Numbered from the stretch's first letter, positions 1 through 8,216 are shown. The stretch is 64,000 nt of DNA from Streptomyces endocoffeicus (GCF_016741935.1 NZ_JAERRG010000033.1:1-64000); one strand, 5' to 3'. Translations and numbers: made by a program. The notes: generated from the sequence alone by a model not told the origin.

Positions 1-112
1 GGCCATGGCCACGGTGACGGAGGGATCGTGACCACGTACCGCACCGTCCTCCGGTTCACCGCGAACTTACGCGACTGTCCCAGACCGACTAGACCCTCAT
101 GGACGGTTCCGC
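1..112. other. Left-edge scar with a possible truncated gene start
   Basis: A GGAGGG ribosome-binding sequence precedes a GTG at position 28 on the plus strand. The reading frame (MTTYRTVLRF...) looks like a gene start for about a dozen codons and then loses the expected codon bias near position 65. Positions 65 to 112 look non-coding. I read this as the stub of a plus-strand gene cut by the same event that truncated the pcaD-like fragment beside it. An MFS transporter is only a guess from the first residues. Confidence 0.2.
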
Positions 113-211
113 CTACCTGTGCCAGGTGGTGCCCAGCGACGGTCCGAGGACGAGCACGGGCCCGTCCTCGGGGCCGTCGGTCCGGTACTGAAGTGTCTTC
201 GTCTCGCTCAC
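113..211 (-). pseudogene. pcaD: 5' fragment of 3-oxoadipate enol-lactonase (PcaD-like)
   Basis: From the GTG at 211 the minus strand encodes about 32 residues (VSETKTLQYRTDGPEDGPVL, then VLGPSLGTTWHR) before a stop. This matches the N-terminus I know for streptomycete PcaD, the alpha/beta hydrolase that hydrolyses 3-oxoadipate enol-lactone in the beta-ketoadipate pathway; that protein is normally around 250 residues or more. Homology stops just after TTWH, so over 85 percent of the gene is missing. No clear ribosome-binding site precedes the GTG. A non-functional remnant is the simplest reading. Confidence 0.55.
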
Positions 212-276
212 CCGAAAACGGTATCCGACACGGGTGGCGGGGCTTTCGGGCGCGATGCACCCAGGATGTGAAGGCC

Positions 277-978
277 TTACGGCGTAACCGTGGAGACCAC
301 GTAAACCTTCGGATGCGTCGGGTTGTCGAACTTGACCGTGATCCTCAGTTTGGGTTCCGGATCTTTCTGCTTGATGACCATCCCCGACCAGTCGTGACCG
401 GGCGCTCCGACCTGCCAACCGACCTTCCTGGCCTGCTCCTTGGTGATGGTCACCTCGCCCTTGTCCAGGGCGGAGCGGCGGGTGCCGAGCTTGGTCAGGA
501 AGGAGTCGAGGCCATCGCGGGACGTGACGAACTGCACGTACAGCGAGCTGACCTTCCAGGAGTTGGTCTCATAGAAGGCGACCTTCTTGGAGTACGGCGG
601 CACCGGCACGTCGTATATGCGCCGCTGCACCCGGGTGGGGTAGCCCGCGCTGAGGCCCTTGGCCGACGCCGCCTCCGCCTTGTCCTCACCGCCGTTACGG
701 CTCTGGAGGGCGGAGATCACCAGATAGCCCGCCGGGATCGCGATCAGCAGGAAGACGACCACGGCCTTGAGCCAGCGGCGGGGCGGACGGCCGCCACCGG
801 GCACGGGCCCGCCGGACGTGGGGCCGCCAGGTGTGGGACCGCCGGACGTGGGGCCGCCCGGCGTGGGCCCGCCGGACGTAGGACCGCCGGACGTGGGGCC
901 GCCCGGCGTGGGACCGCCGGGGCGCATACCGTCGGCCGGGGGCATCGCGGCGCCGGGCCGCTGGTCGGCGGCGGTCAT
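277..978 (-). CDS. Proline/glycine-rich single-pass membrane protein
   Basis: This 233-residue protein has a disordered N-terminus of about 45 residues built from GGPT(P/S) repeats, an Arg-rich stretch (GGGRPPRRWLK), one transmembrane helix (VVVFLLIAIPAGYLVISAL) and an extracellular domain of about 150 residues with no recognised family. The topology suggests a type II membrane protein with an outward C-terminal domain. The ATG at 978 is chosen because it overlaps the stop of the upstream ROK gene as ATGA, indicating translational coupling and co-transcription. Function is unknown. Confidence 0.7.
   Translation of the reverse strand: MTAADQRPGAAMPPADGMRPGGPTPGGPTSGGPTSGGPTPGGPTSGGPTPGGPTSGGPVPGGGRPPRRWLKAVVVFLLIAIPAGYLVISALQSRNGGEDKAEAASAKGLSAGYPTRVQRRIYDVPVPPYSKKVAFYETNSWKVSSLYVQFVTSRDGLDSFLTKLGTRRSALDKGEVTITKEQARKVGWQVGAPGHDWSGMVIKQKDPEPKLRITVKFDNPTHPKVYVVSTVTP
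805..925. repeat. 15-bp coding tandem repeat (GGPTP/GGPTS)
   Basis: About eight imperfect copies of a 15-bp unit (type CCGCCGGACGTGGGG) encode the pentapeptide GGPTS or GGPTP in the N-terminus of the membrane protein. Synonymous and P/S variation between copies shows the array is not a very recent expansion. Confidence 0.8.
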
Positions 979-2132
979 TCGCGGCCTGCCTGGCTGCTGC
1001 GCGGTGCCAGCCGCAGCGGGGAGGAGGACCCGGCGCGCTCGTACCGCTCGACGCGGCGGCGGTTGGCGCGGCGGAAGCGGCGGGCGACCAGCCGGGCGAG
1101 GTCGGCGGCGCCGACCATCCCGGCCTCGGGGCCCAGCTGCGCCTTGACGATCCGGGCCTCCGGCCGGTAGCCGCGGCCGGTGAGGGTGCGCCGGAAGGCG
1201 TTCCGGGCGGGGTCGATCAGCAGATCGTCGGCGGCGCTGACGCCTCCGCCGATGACGAAGCAGGAGGGGTCGAGGGCGGCGGCGAGATTGGCGATGCCGA
1301 CGCCGAGCCACTGGCCGATGTCCTGGAGCAGTTCGACGCACATGGCGTCGCCCTGCCGGGCCAGCTCGGTGATCAGCGGCCCGGTGATCTCCTGGATGTT
1401 GCCGCCGACCCGGTCGTTGATCCCGTACGCCACCGGCGATTCGGCGGCGGCCAGTTCACGGGCCTCGCGGACCAGGGCGTTGCCGGAGCTGTACTGCTCC
1501 CAGCAGCCGCGGTTGCCGCAGGGGCAGCGGTGGCCGGCCGGGACGACCTGCATATGGCCGAACTCCCCGGCGACCCCGTACTTGCCGCGCTTGACCTGGC
1601 CGTCCTCCAGGATCGCGCCGCCGATCCCGGTGCCGAGAGTGATCATGACGAGATGGTCCTCGTCGCGTCCGGCGCCGAACCGCCACTCCGCCCACGCGGC
1701 GGCGTTGGCGTCGTTGTCGACCAGGACCGGGACGGCGAGCCGCTCGGCGAGCCGGTCGCGCAGCGGTTCATTGCGCCAGGACAGGTGCGGGGCGAACAGC
1801 ACGCGGTTGCGGTCGGCGTCCACCCAGCCCGCGGCGCCGATGCCCACGGCGTGCACATCGTGCCGGTCGGAGAGGTCCAGCACCAGCTCGGTGATGGTGT
1901 CCTCGACGACCTTGGGGCTCTTGGACTTGTCCGGCGTCTCGGTGCGCAGCTTCTCGAGGATGTTGCCGTCGGCGTCGACGACCCCGGCCATCACCTTGGT
2001 GCCGCCGATGTCGATGCCGACCGTGGGCACCCGGGGCGCGCTGAGGTGCGAGCGGCGCTCACGGGTGCCGACGGTCCGCAGCACGGTGGCCCGGGCCGAG
2101 CCCCGGTGCACTCGTTCGCGGTAGATGCTCAT
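975..2132 (-). CDS. ROK-family sugar kinase (glucokinase-like)
   Basis: This 385-residue protein should phosphorylate a hexose with ATP. The N-terminal phosphate motif VGIDIGGTKVMAGVVD lies near residue 45. The ENDANAAAW-type segment (VDNDANAAAWAEW), the sugar-binding VAGEFGH motif and the ROK zinc signature HRCPCGNRGCWEQ follow in order. It lacks the N-terminal winged helix of ROK repressors, so it is a kinase. The ATG at 2132 is chosen for its GGCGAGGGGG ribosome-binding sequence; about 40 extra residues before the ROK fold are unusual. It lies downstream of the sugar ABC genes in the same orientation, so it probably phosphorylates the imported sugar. The substrate cannot be read from sequence. 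Confidence 0.88.
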   Translation of the reverse strand: MSIYRERVHRGSARATVLRTVGTRERRSHLSAPRVPTVGIDIGGTKVMAGVVDADGNILEKLRTETPDKSKSPKVVEDTITELVLDLSDRHDVHAVGIGAAGWVDADRNRVLFAPHLSWRNEPLRDRLAERLAVPVLVDNDANAAAWAEWRFGAGRDEDHLVMITLGTGIGGAILEDGQVKRGKYGVAGEFGHMQVVPAGHRCPCGNRGCWEQYSSGNALVREARELAAAESPVAYGINDRVGGNIQEITGPLITELARQGDAMCVELLQDIGQWLGVGIANLAAALDPSCFVIGGGVSAADDLLIDPARNAFRRTLTGRGYRPEARIVKAQLGPEAGMVGAADLARLVARRFRRANRRRVERYERAGSSSPLRLAPRSSQAGRE

Positions 2133-2420
2133 CGGCCGGCCCCCTCGCCGGTGTGGGGGGTGCGGTCGCTGCGGGTACGTGCTCGCAAGAGTTCGTCGTC
2201 CCTGCGGGGGTCTCAGGAGGCCGCGGGGGCCTCGGCTGCGTCGGTCGTGGCGGGTGTGGCCCGCCGTGCGATTGTGCCTCACCCGCGCCTCATGCCGCAT
2301 GGCGAGCCTACGGCGCGTGGCCCCCAGGAAGCACCGGAACACGGCCGACGGCCCGGCCGCTCAGCCCTCGGCGAACCCGCTCAACCTTTGGCGAACCCTC
2401 TCAGCCCTTGGCGACCCCGC
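2133..2420. other. Intergenic region between ABC ATPase and ROK genes
   Basis: This 288-bp gap holds no gene I can support. Its right end is occupied by the 20-bp tandem repeat at 2360-2439. The left end carries the ribosome-binding site of the ROK gene. Confidence 0.6.
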
Positions 2421-2439
2421 TCAGCCCTTGGCGACCCCT
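2360..2439. repeat. 20-bp tandem repeat, four copies
   Basis: Four consecutive 20-bp units of type CTCAGCCCTTGGCGACCCCG lie at 2360-2379, 2380-2399, 2400-2419 and 2420-2439. The last unit contains the final codons and stop of the ABC ATPase gene (VAKG, stop at 2421-2423). The gene end has therefore been duplicated into the intergenic region. Copies 1 and 2 have diverged; copies 3 and 4 are nearly identical. Confidence 0.9.
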
Positions 2440-3278
2440 CCCGACAGATCGGGGGCGGGGGTGCGGGCCAGCTCATGGCTGAGCTGCTCCAGCTCGCTGC
2501 CGCCCGCCATCTGCCGGGTGAGCTCCTCCAGGGCGATCTCGTCCTTGGCGTGGCTGCCCGCCATGGCGCCGCGCTTGAGCAGCACGAAGCGGTCGCCGAC
2601 GAGATACGCGTGGTGCGGGTTGTGGGTGATGAGGACCACGCCGAGGCCCGCGTCCCGGGCGGCCGCGACGTACTTGAGCACGACGCCGGACTGCTTGACG
2701 CCCAGCGCCGCCGTGGGCTCGTCCAGGATGAGCACCTTCGCGCCGAAGTGGACGGCGCGGGCGATGGCCACGCACTGGCGCTGGCCGCCGGAGAGGGTGC
2801 CGATGGGCTGGTCGACATCGCGCAGGTCGATGCCCATGCGCAGCAGTTCACGGTGGGTCGTGGTGCGCATCGCCTCGACGTCGAGGCGGCGGAGCGGGCC
2901 GCGGCCCTTGTGGATCTCCGAGCCCAGGAAGAAGTTCCGCCACACCGGCATCAGCGGGACCACGGCCAGGTCCTGGTAGACCGTGGCGATCCCGCGGTCG
3001 AGGGCCTCGCGCGGGGAGCCGAGCCGGGTCTCCTCCCCCTCGATGACGAGGGTGCCGCCGTCGTGCTGGTGCAGCCCGGCGACGATCTTGATGAGGGTGG
3101 ACTTGCCCGCGCCGTTGTCCCCGAGGACGCAGGTGATCTCCCCGGCGTGCACCTCGAGGGAGACGCCCTCCAGTGCCTTGACGTTGCCGTAGTACTTGCT
3201 GATGTCACTGAGCGCGACCAGGGCCGCCCGCGACGCCGGAGATGTCGGGGATTCATCGGATGTCGGGGACGAAATCAT
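2421..3278 (-). CDS. Sugar ABC transporter ATP-binding protein
   Basis: This 285-residue single ABC ATPase energises the importer. It shows Walker A (GDNGAGKST), the signature LSGGQRQ, Walker B (VLILDEPTAALG) and the switch His (LITHNPHHA). It has one nucleotide-binding domain, as in the FrcA type, not the duplicated RbsA/XylG arrangement. The ATG at 3278 overlaps the permease stop as ATGA and is preceded by GGAGGAG. Binding protein, permease and ATPase form a translationally coupled operon. Sequence supports a CUT2-type sugar importer, without identifying the sugar. Confidence 0.92.
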   Translation of the reverse strand: MISSPTSDESPTSPASRAALVALSDISKYYGNVKALEGVSLEVHAGEITCVLGDNGAGKSTLIKIVAGLHQHDGGTLVIEGEETRLGSPREALDRGIATVYQDLAVVPLMPVWRNFFLGSEIHKGRGPLRRLDVEAMRTTTHRELLRMGIDLRDVDQPIGTLSGGQRQCVAIARAVHFGAKVLILDEPTAALGVKQSGVVLKYVAAARDAGLGVVLITHNPHHAYLVGDRFVLLKRGAMAGSHAKDEIALEELTRQMAGGSELEQLSHELARTPAPDLSGGVAKG

Positions 3279-4327
3279 TTGCTCTCCTCCGCCCGCTTGC
3301 GGACCCACCAGTTGAGCAGCGTGGCGAGCAGCAGCATCGCCCCGAGGAAGAACTTGAACCAGTCGGCGCCCCACTGGGCGTAGACGATGCCCTTGTTGGT
3401 CATGCCGAAGATGAACGCGCCGACGGCCGCGCCGGCCGCCGAGCCGTAGCCACCGGTCAGCAGACAGCCGCCGATGACGGCCGCGATGATGTAGAGCAGC
3501 TCATTGCCCACGCCCTCGCCGGACTGGACGACGTCGTAGTTGAACAGCAGATGCTGGCCGGAGATCCAGGCGGCCAGCGCGACGCCCAGATAGAGGCCGA
3601 TCTTGGTGCGCTCCACGGGCACGCCGACCGCGCGGGCCGCCTCCTTGGCGCCGCCCACCGCGAAGATCCAGTTCCCGGCGCGGGTGCGCAGCAGGATCCA
3701 GGTGGCGAGCGCGATCAGGGCGAACCACCACAGGACGGTGATCTGCACTTCGACGTCCCCGATGGTCAGATGCGAGGCGAAGACCTTACGGGCGGAGGGG
3801 AAGCCCTCCATGTCGGAGATGCTCTTGGTGGAGACGGTGTCGCTGATCAGCTTGGTGAAGCCGAGGTTGCAGCCCTGGAGGATCAGGAAGGTGCCGAGGG
3901 TGATGATGAAGCTCGGCAGATTGGTGCGGACCAGCAGATAGCCGTTGAAGAACCCGATCGCGAGGGTGGCCAGCAGGGACACCCCGACCCCGACCCACAC
4001 GTTCGCCGTCATCTGGTACGAGAACATCGAGGAGATCAGCGCCGAGCTGGTCACCAGGACCCCGGTCGACAGATCGAACTCCCCGCCGATCATCAGCAGC
4101 GCCACCGGCACCGCCATGATCCCGATGGTCGAGGAGGCGTACAGCACGGTGCTGAAGCTGGACCACTGGAGGAAGGCGTCGGCGACGGCCGAGAAGAAGA
4201 CGAAGACGGCGACGGCGCCGACGACCGCGCCCAGCTCCGGCCGGCCCACCAGCCGGCGCGGCAGCGAGCCGCGCACCGGCCGCGGGGACGAGAGCGTCTC
4301 CTCGGCGGGCGGGGCCTCCGCGCTCAT
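3275..4327 (-). CDS. Sugar ABC transporter permease (CUT2/RbsC type)
   Basis: This 350-residue integral membrane protein has about ten hydrophobic segments and the family hallmarks MIGGEFDLSTGVL and GTFLILQGCNLGF. It belongs to the BPD_transp_2 family of ribose/xylose-type permeases. The ATG at 4327 overlaps the binding-protein stop by four bases (ATGA). It would form the membrane channel with the adjacent ATPase. Confidence 0.92.
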   Translation of the reverse strand: MSAEAPPAEETLSSPRPVRGSLPRRLVGRPELGAVVGAVAVFVFFSAVADAFLQWSSFSTVLYASSTIGIMAVPVALLMIGGEFDLSTGVLVTSSALISSMFSYQMTANVWVGVGVSLLATLAIGFFNGYLLVRTNLPSFIITLGTFLILQGCNLGFTKLISDTVSTKSISDMEGFPSARKVFASHLTIGDVEVQITVLWWFALIALATWILLRTRAGNWIFAVGGAKEAARAVGVPVERTKIGLYLGVALAAWISGQHLLFNYDVVQSGEGVGNELLYIIAAVIGGCLLTGGYGSAAGAAVGAFIFGMTNKGIVYAQWGADWFKFFLGAMLLLATLLNWWVRKRAEESK

Positions 4328-5343
4328 CGGGTCCCCCGCTTCGTGTACGACGCGAGCTCGGCGGCGTCGTCCTTGGTGATGATCTGCGGACCGGTGAGCA
4401 CCGGCTTGCCGCCACCGAGCACATCGGCGTTGTAGCGGTTGAGCCACAGCAGATCCACGGCCTCATAGCCCTGGAGATACGGCTGCTGGTCCACGGAGAA
4501 GCCGAGCGTGCCGTCCTGGAGCGCGGCGGCGACCTTGGCGTTGAGGTCGAAGGTGTCGATCTCGGCCTTGCTGCCCGCCTGGTCGGCGGCCTTGGCGGCG
4601 GTGTCCGCGAAGGGCGCGCCCAGGGTCAGCACGGTGTCGATGCCCTTGTCCGACTGGAGCTTGGCCTCGATCGAGGACTGCACATCGGGCATGTTGGTGC
4701 CCTCGACGTAGATCTTCTCCATCTTGCCGTCGAAGGTCTTGGCCGCGCCGTCGCAGCGCTGCTCCAGGCCCACGTTGCCCTGCTCATGGATCACGCACAG
4801 CGCCTTCTTACGGCTCCGCTTGTCGAGCTCGTCGCCGACGGCCTCGCCCGCGATGGTCTCGTCCTGGCCGACGTGGGTGAGCGCGCCGAACGCCTTGGAC
4901 ACCTCGGAGCCGGAGTTGACGGTGATCACCGGTATCCCGGCCTTCTGGGCCTTCTTCATCACGGACTTCATGGCGTCGGGCTTGGCGAGGGTGACGATCA
5001 GGCCGTCGACCTTCTGATCGAGGTAGGACTGGACCAGCTGGGCCTGCTCCTTGCCCTCCTCGTTGTGGGCGTAGAGGAACTTGATGTTGTCCTTGACCGC
5101 GGCCTGCTTGGCGCCGCTCTGCACGATGTCCCAGAAGGTGTCCCCGTCTCCGGAGTGGGTGACCATCGCGAACGTCCACTTCGGGGTGTTGACCGCCGCC
5201 CGTCCCCCGGCGGCCGCCTCCCGGGCGGCCCGCTCCTCGGCCCGCTTGCCGCCCGTATCGCTGCAGCCCGCCAACGCCGTACCCAGCACCGCCGCGAGCA
5301 CGGCGGCGGTCATAGCGCGTGCCCCTCTCCGCACCGTCGCCAC
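4324..5343 (-). CDS. Sugar-binding lipoprotein of the ABC importer
   Basis: This 339-residue protein has a lipoprotein signal with lipobox LAGC (Cys27), so it is membrane-anchored on the outside. The rest is a periplasmic-binding fold of the Peripla_BP_4 type: WTFAMVTHSGDGDTFWDIVQ, then VDGLIVTLAKPDAM and IPVITVNSGS. The GTG start at 5343 has GAAGGGCGG upstream. It is the first gene of the coupled ABC operon and follows the GntR gene in the same direction. Imported substrate is likely a mono- or oligosaccharide or a sugar alcohol; myo-inositol or xylose-like substrates are possible. Confidence 0.9.
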   Translation of the reverse strand: MATVRRGARAMTAAVLAAVLGTALAGCSDTGGKRAEERAAREAAAGGRAAVNTPKWTFAMVTHSGDGDTFWDIVQSGAKQAAVKDNIKFLYAHNEEGKEQAQLVQSYLDQKVDGLIVTLAKPDAMKSVMKKAQKAGIPVITVNSGSEVSKAFGALTHVGQDETIAGEAVGDELDKRSRKKALCVIHEQGNVGLEQRCDGAAKTFDGKMEKIYVEGTNMPDVQSSIEAKLQSDKGIDTVLTLGAPFADTAAKAADQAGSKAEIDTFDLNAKVAAALQDGTLGFSVDQQPYLQGYEAVDLLWLNRYNADVLGGGKPVLTGPQIITKDDAAELASYTKRGTR

Positions 5344-5561
5344 GAAGACCCGCCCTTCTCACTGTGTGTTCGTCCCGCTGTCACCTTCGCGGCCGGGCAC
5401 CGCATGATCGGTCCCGGCCGCCGCCCAAGTATCCGTCACCGTTCATCGCCGGGGCTGCCGGGGTGGGCGGGGGCCCGGCGCCCGTACGGCTTGAGGACTT
5501 GTAGCCGGGGACGCGGGACACGTCAAGGACAAATGGCGCGGCACAAGGGGTGCGGCAGCGC
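5344..5561. promoter_or_regulatory. Upstream region of the sugar ABC operon with operator-like element
   Basis: The 218-bp gap between the GntR gene and the binding-protein gene should contain the transporter promoter. GTCAAGGACAA at 5522-5532 resembles the right side of the perfect palindrome TTGTCAGGACAA found before the GntR gene at 6385. A shared operator for the adjacent GntR repressor is a reasonable inference. No convincing -10/-35 pair was identified. Confidence 0.35.
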
Positions 5562-6329
5562 TCAGGGGCGTACGAGCAGCTGGAATTCGAAGGCGTAGCG
5601 CGAGGCCCGGTAGGTGTGCGAGCCGAACTCCACGGCCCGGCCGGTGTCGTCGAAGGTCGTGCGCTCCATGGTCAGCAGCGGCGCACCAGCCGGCTCCCCG
5701 AGCTGCTCCCCCTCCTCGGCGGTGGCCGCGCGGGCGCCGACCGCCTGGCGGGCGCTGTGCAGGGTGATCCCGGCCGAGCGCATCAGCCGGTAGAGCCCGG
5801 TGTCCTCCAGCTCGGCGCTGTCCAGCTTGAGCAGGCCCACCGGGAGGTGGTTGCGCAGATGGGCCATGGGCTCGCCGTGCGCCAGCCGCAGCCGCTCGAT
5901 CAGCACCACCTCTTCGCCCTCGGCGACGCCGAGCGCGGCGGCGACCTGGGCGGTCGCGGGCTCGGTGGTGTTCCGCAGCACCTGGGTGGCGGGGCGCTGA
6001 CCGGCCGCCTCCAGGTCGTCGTAGAGACTGCTCAGCTCCAGCGGGCGCTTGACCTGGCTGTGCACGACCTGGGTGCCCACGCCCCGGCGGCGCACCAGCA
6101 GCCCCTTGTCGACCAGCGACGAGATGGCCTGCCGGACGGTGGGGCGGGACAGCCCGAGCCGCCCGGCCAGCTCGATCTCATTGCCCAGCAGGCTCCCGGG
6201 CGCCAGCCGCCCCTGCTCGATCGCCGCCTCGAGCTGCTGGGACAGCTGGAAATACAGCGGGACCGGACTGCTGCGGTCGACGCTGAGCTGGAGCGCCTCC
6301 GCCCCGCCCGAAGCGTCTTCTTCCTCCAT
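5562..6329 (-). CDS. GntR-family transcriptional regulator (HutC subfamily)
   Basis: This 255-residue regulator has an N-terminal winged helix (VPLYFQLSQQLEAAIEQG, then LSRPTVRQAISSLVDKGLL with the recognition helix) and a C-terminal UTRA effector domain (ERLRLAHGEPMAHLRNHLP onward). The ATG at 6329 begins MEEEDASGG; longer starts lack support. It lies directly before the sugar ABC operon in the same direction, which suggests it represses that operon until the sugar or its phosphate binds the UTRA domain. Confidence 0.9.
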   Translation of the reverse strand: MEEEDASGGAEALQLSVDRSSPVPLYFQLSQQLEAAIEQGRLAPGSLLGNEIELAGRLGLSRPTVRQAISSLVDKGLLVRRRGVGTQVVHSQVKRPLELSSLYDDLEAAGQRPATQVLRNTTEPATAQVAAALGVAEGEEVVLIERLRLAHGEPMAHLRNHLPVGLLKLDSAELEDTGLYRLMRSAGITLHSARQAVGARAATAEEGEQLGEPAGAPLLTMERTTFDDTGRAVEFGSHTYRASRYAFEFQLLVRP

Positions 6330-6384
6330 AGCCACGGGCCGAGGGTATCCGGATGAGCACATGACGGGAAGTCGTGAAGTTCTG

Positions 6385-6396
6385 TTGTCAGGACAA
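6385..6396. promoter_or_regulatory. Candidate GntR operator TTGTCAGGACAA
   Basis: A perfect 5-2-5 inverted repeat lies 55 bp upstream of the GntR start codon. Its position fits autoregulation, and a related half-element stands before the ABC operon at 5522. Confidence 0.45.
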
Positions 6397-6440
6397 ACTA
6401 CGCACAGGTGATCAGTCGGAACCGATAACGCTGTCAGCCG

Positions 6441-6995
6441 TCATGGCCACGGCCGCCCACCGCCGTCAGGACCCAGCCAGCACCGGGAGCCGTGCCCCGG
6501 CCCGACCTGGACCTCGGGCGGACGCCGCGTACAGGCGTCCATCGCGAACGGACAGCGCGGCCGGAAGCGGCAGCCGTCCCCGGCCGCCACCTCGCGCCGC
6601 TCCGCGTCCCGCCGCGCCCGCGCCGCCAGCCGGGCCGCCCGCGCGGCCCGCGCGGCCCGCGCCCGCTCCCGGCCCGCCCCGGAGCTGGGCGCGGCGGCGG
6701 CCAGGAGCTGGGTGTAGGGGTGGCGCGGGGCCAGGATCACCTCGTCGCTGGGGCCGCGCTCGACGATCTCGCCGCGGTACATCACCATCACCTCGGACGA
6801 GAAGTGCCGGGCGGTGGCCAGATCGTGGGTGACGTAGAGCAGCGCCAGCCCCCGCTCCTCCTTGAGCCGGTCCAGCAGCCCCAGGATCTCCAGCCGGATC
6901 GACACATCCAGCATCGACACCGGCTCGTCGGCCAGCAGCACCTCCGGGCCCGGAGCGAGCGCGCGGGCGATCGCGACCCGCTGCCGCTGGCCGGA
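6441..6995 (-). pseudogene. 3' half of an oligopeptide/dipeptide ABC ATPase
   Basis: The frame encodes the C-terminal part of a DppD/OppD-type ATPase: SGQRQRVAIARALAPGPEV, Walker B VLLADEPVSMLD, switch LLYVTHDLA, then RHPYTQLL and the C-terminal cysteine motif CRFRPRCPFAMDAC. Everything before the signature motif, including Walker A, is missing. The frame runs without stop into the plus-strand glycosidase fragment, so the break is at about 6995. The remnant cannot bind ATP normally. Its companion permease genes are absent. Confidence 0.85.
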
Positions 6996-7404
6996 CGGCG
7001 CCGAGATCCTCGCCGTGGACGGGCGCGGCCGCCCGGCGCTGCTGCTGCGCCGGACCGGGGCGGGGTCGGTGGTCTTCTGCGCCTATCCGGTCGAGCACAT
7101 GGCGGCGGTCACCCCGCGCGTCAACCCCGAGGCCACCAGCGCCCTCTACGACGCGCTCGCCGCCCACGCGGGCGTCCGCCGCCCGGTCACCGTGGAGGAC
7201 CCCCGGGTCGCGGTGGACCGGCTGGTGCACGAGGACGGCCGGGTCTTCGTCTGGCTGGTCAGCCAGGCGCGGGCGGAACTGACGGTCAAACCGGTGGTCA
7301 CGGACGGCGCCCGGCTGCTCTCGCTGGACGGCGCGGCGGCGGACACGGTGGTGCTGCCGCCGTACGGGGTGCGGGTGCTGCGGCTCGCGGAGGCTGTCCG
7401 CTGA
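6994..7404 (+). pseudogene. C-terminal fragment of a glycoside hydrolase-like protein
   Basis: The plus strand encodes about 136 residues beginning abruptly at DGAEILAVDGRGRPALLLRR and ending VLRLAEAVR. The composition (VVFCAYPVEHMA; VFVWLVSQARAELTVKP) resembles the C-terminal beta domains of streptomycete beta-mannosidase or cellulase-family glycosyl hydrolases. No catalytic region and no start codon with ribosome-binding site are present. It is the rightward partner of the deletion junction at about 6995. Confidence 0.65.
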
Positions 7405-7435
7405 GCGCTCCGCTGAAAGTGTCGCGAGGTGCAGT

Positions 7436-7530
7436 CGTTCATCTGCGGCTACGTCGTGGCTGGTCGCGCCCACGCGGCGGAGCCGCATATCGACACAGCC
7501 CCGCGCCCCTTCGGGGCGCACCCGAACCGC
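7436..7530. repeat. Dispersed Streptomyces intergenic repeat
   Basis: The segment contains CGTCGTGGCTGGTCGCGC, then GCGGCGGAGCCGCATATCGA, then CCGCGCCCCTTCGGGGCGC. I recognise these as parts of a repeat common between streptomycete genes. Related pieces occur in this window near 27976, 28078 and 56889. Confidence 0.6.
7503..7519. terminator. Hairpin GCGCCCC-TTC-GGGGCGC
   Basis: A perfect 7-bp stem with a three-base loop, without a U-tract, lies in the gap between the plus-strand glycosidase fragment and the minus-strand HAAS gene. It may terminate both convergent transcripts. Confidence 0.45.
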
Positions 7531-7571
7531 ACCGGGCTTCAGCGAGGCCGCTTAGCCGCCGCCCGCCGGCG

Positions 7572-8216
7572 TCACGCGCCCGCCTGCTCGCGCAGCCGGG
7601 CGGCGGACCGGGCCAGCCGTATGGCGCCGACCACGGGCAGGGTGAGCGCTATCAGCAGGGAGGCCACGAACGCGGGGGCGCTGATCCCGTCGAACGCCAG
7701 GGAGAGCGCCACCGCCAGCATCGGCACCGTCACCATAGGCGACAGGACGAACAGCGTGGCCTGCCGCTTCTCGCGCCGCGCCCATGGCGCGGACCGCCAC
7801 AGCCGGACGAGCGCGCCGAGGGCGGCGACCAGCCCCAGGGGTATGCCCACGCCCGGGACCAGGCACAACGGCACGGGCAGCACGGCGATGCCGAGCGTCA
7901 CCCAGGTGGCACCGGCGTCCTCCGGCTCCGGCGGAATGCTGCCGGACTCCTCGGCCAGCGCGTCCGCCGCGATCTCCTCCGGGGTTCCGATCCAGTCGAG
8001 CACCTGCCGCACCCGCTCATCTCCGATCGCGGAATCACCGTCCCCGGGGGCATCCCCGGCGGCATCCTCGGCGCGGTCGTCCGCGAGCGCCGCCGCGATC
8101 TCCTCCCTCAGGTCCTCGAGCAGCTCCTCCCGCCACGCGGCGGGAAGCGCCGCGGTCCGCCGCTCGACCGAGGACAGAAAGGTCCGTACGAGGGGGTGGT
8201 TGAGGGGGCTGCTCAT
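7572..8216 (-). CDS. HAAS-domain integral membrane protein
   Basis: This 214-residue protein starts with a helical HAAS/permease-prefix type domain (NHPLVRTFLSSVERRTAALP, then LEDLREEIAAAL and WIGTPEEIAADALAEE) followed by four hydrophobic segments in two hairpins (WVTLGIAVLPVPLCLVPGVG, GLVAALGALV, TLFVLSPMVTVPMLAVAL, FVASLLIALTLPVVGAI). Such proteins are usually encoded beside a PadR regulator, which is not present here. A membrane signalling or anti-sigma-like role is possible but unproven. Confidence 0.75.
   Translation of the reverse strand: MSSPLNHPLVRTFLSSVERRTAALPAAWREELLEDLREEIAAALADDRAEDAAGDAPGDGDSAIGDERVRQVLDWIGTPEEIAADALAEESGSIPPEPEDAGATWVTLGIAVLPVPLCLVPGVGIPLGLVAALGALVRLWRSAPWARREKRQATLFVLSPMVTVPMLAVALSLAFDGISAPAFVASLLIALTLPVVGAIRLARSAARLREQAGA

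Noticed and set aside
28..1170. 380-residue plus-strand open frame at the left edge
   Set aside because: After the first dozen codons it is antisense to the Pro/Gly-rich membrane protein, and its composition is that of a shadow frame.
3501..4466. Overlapping minus-strand frames within the permease gene
   Set aside because: They are Arg/Pro-rich alternate-frame shadows of the permease with no ribosome-binding sites or family motifs.
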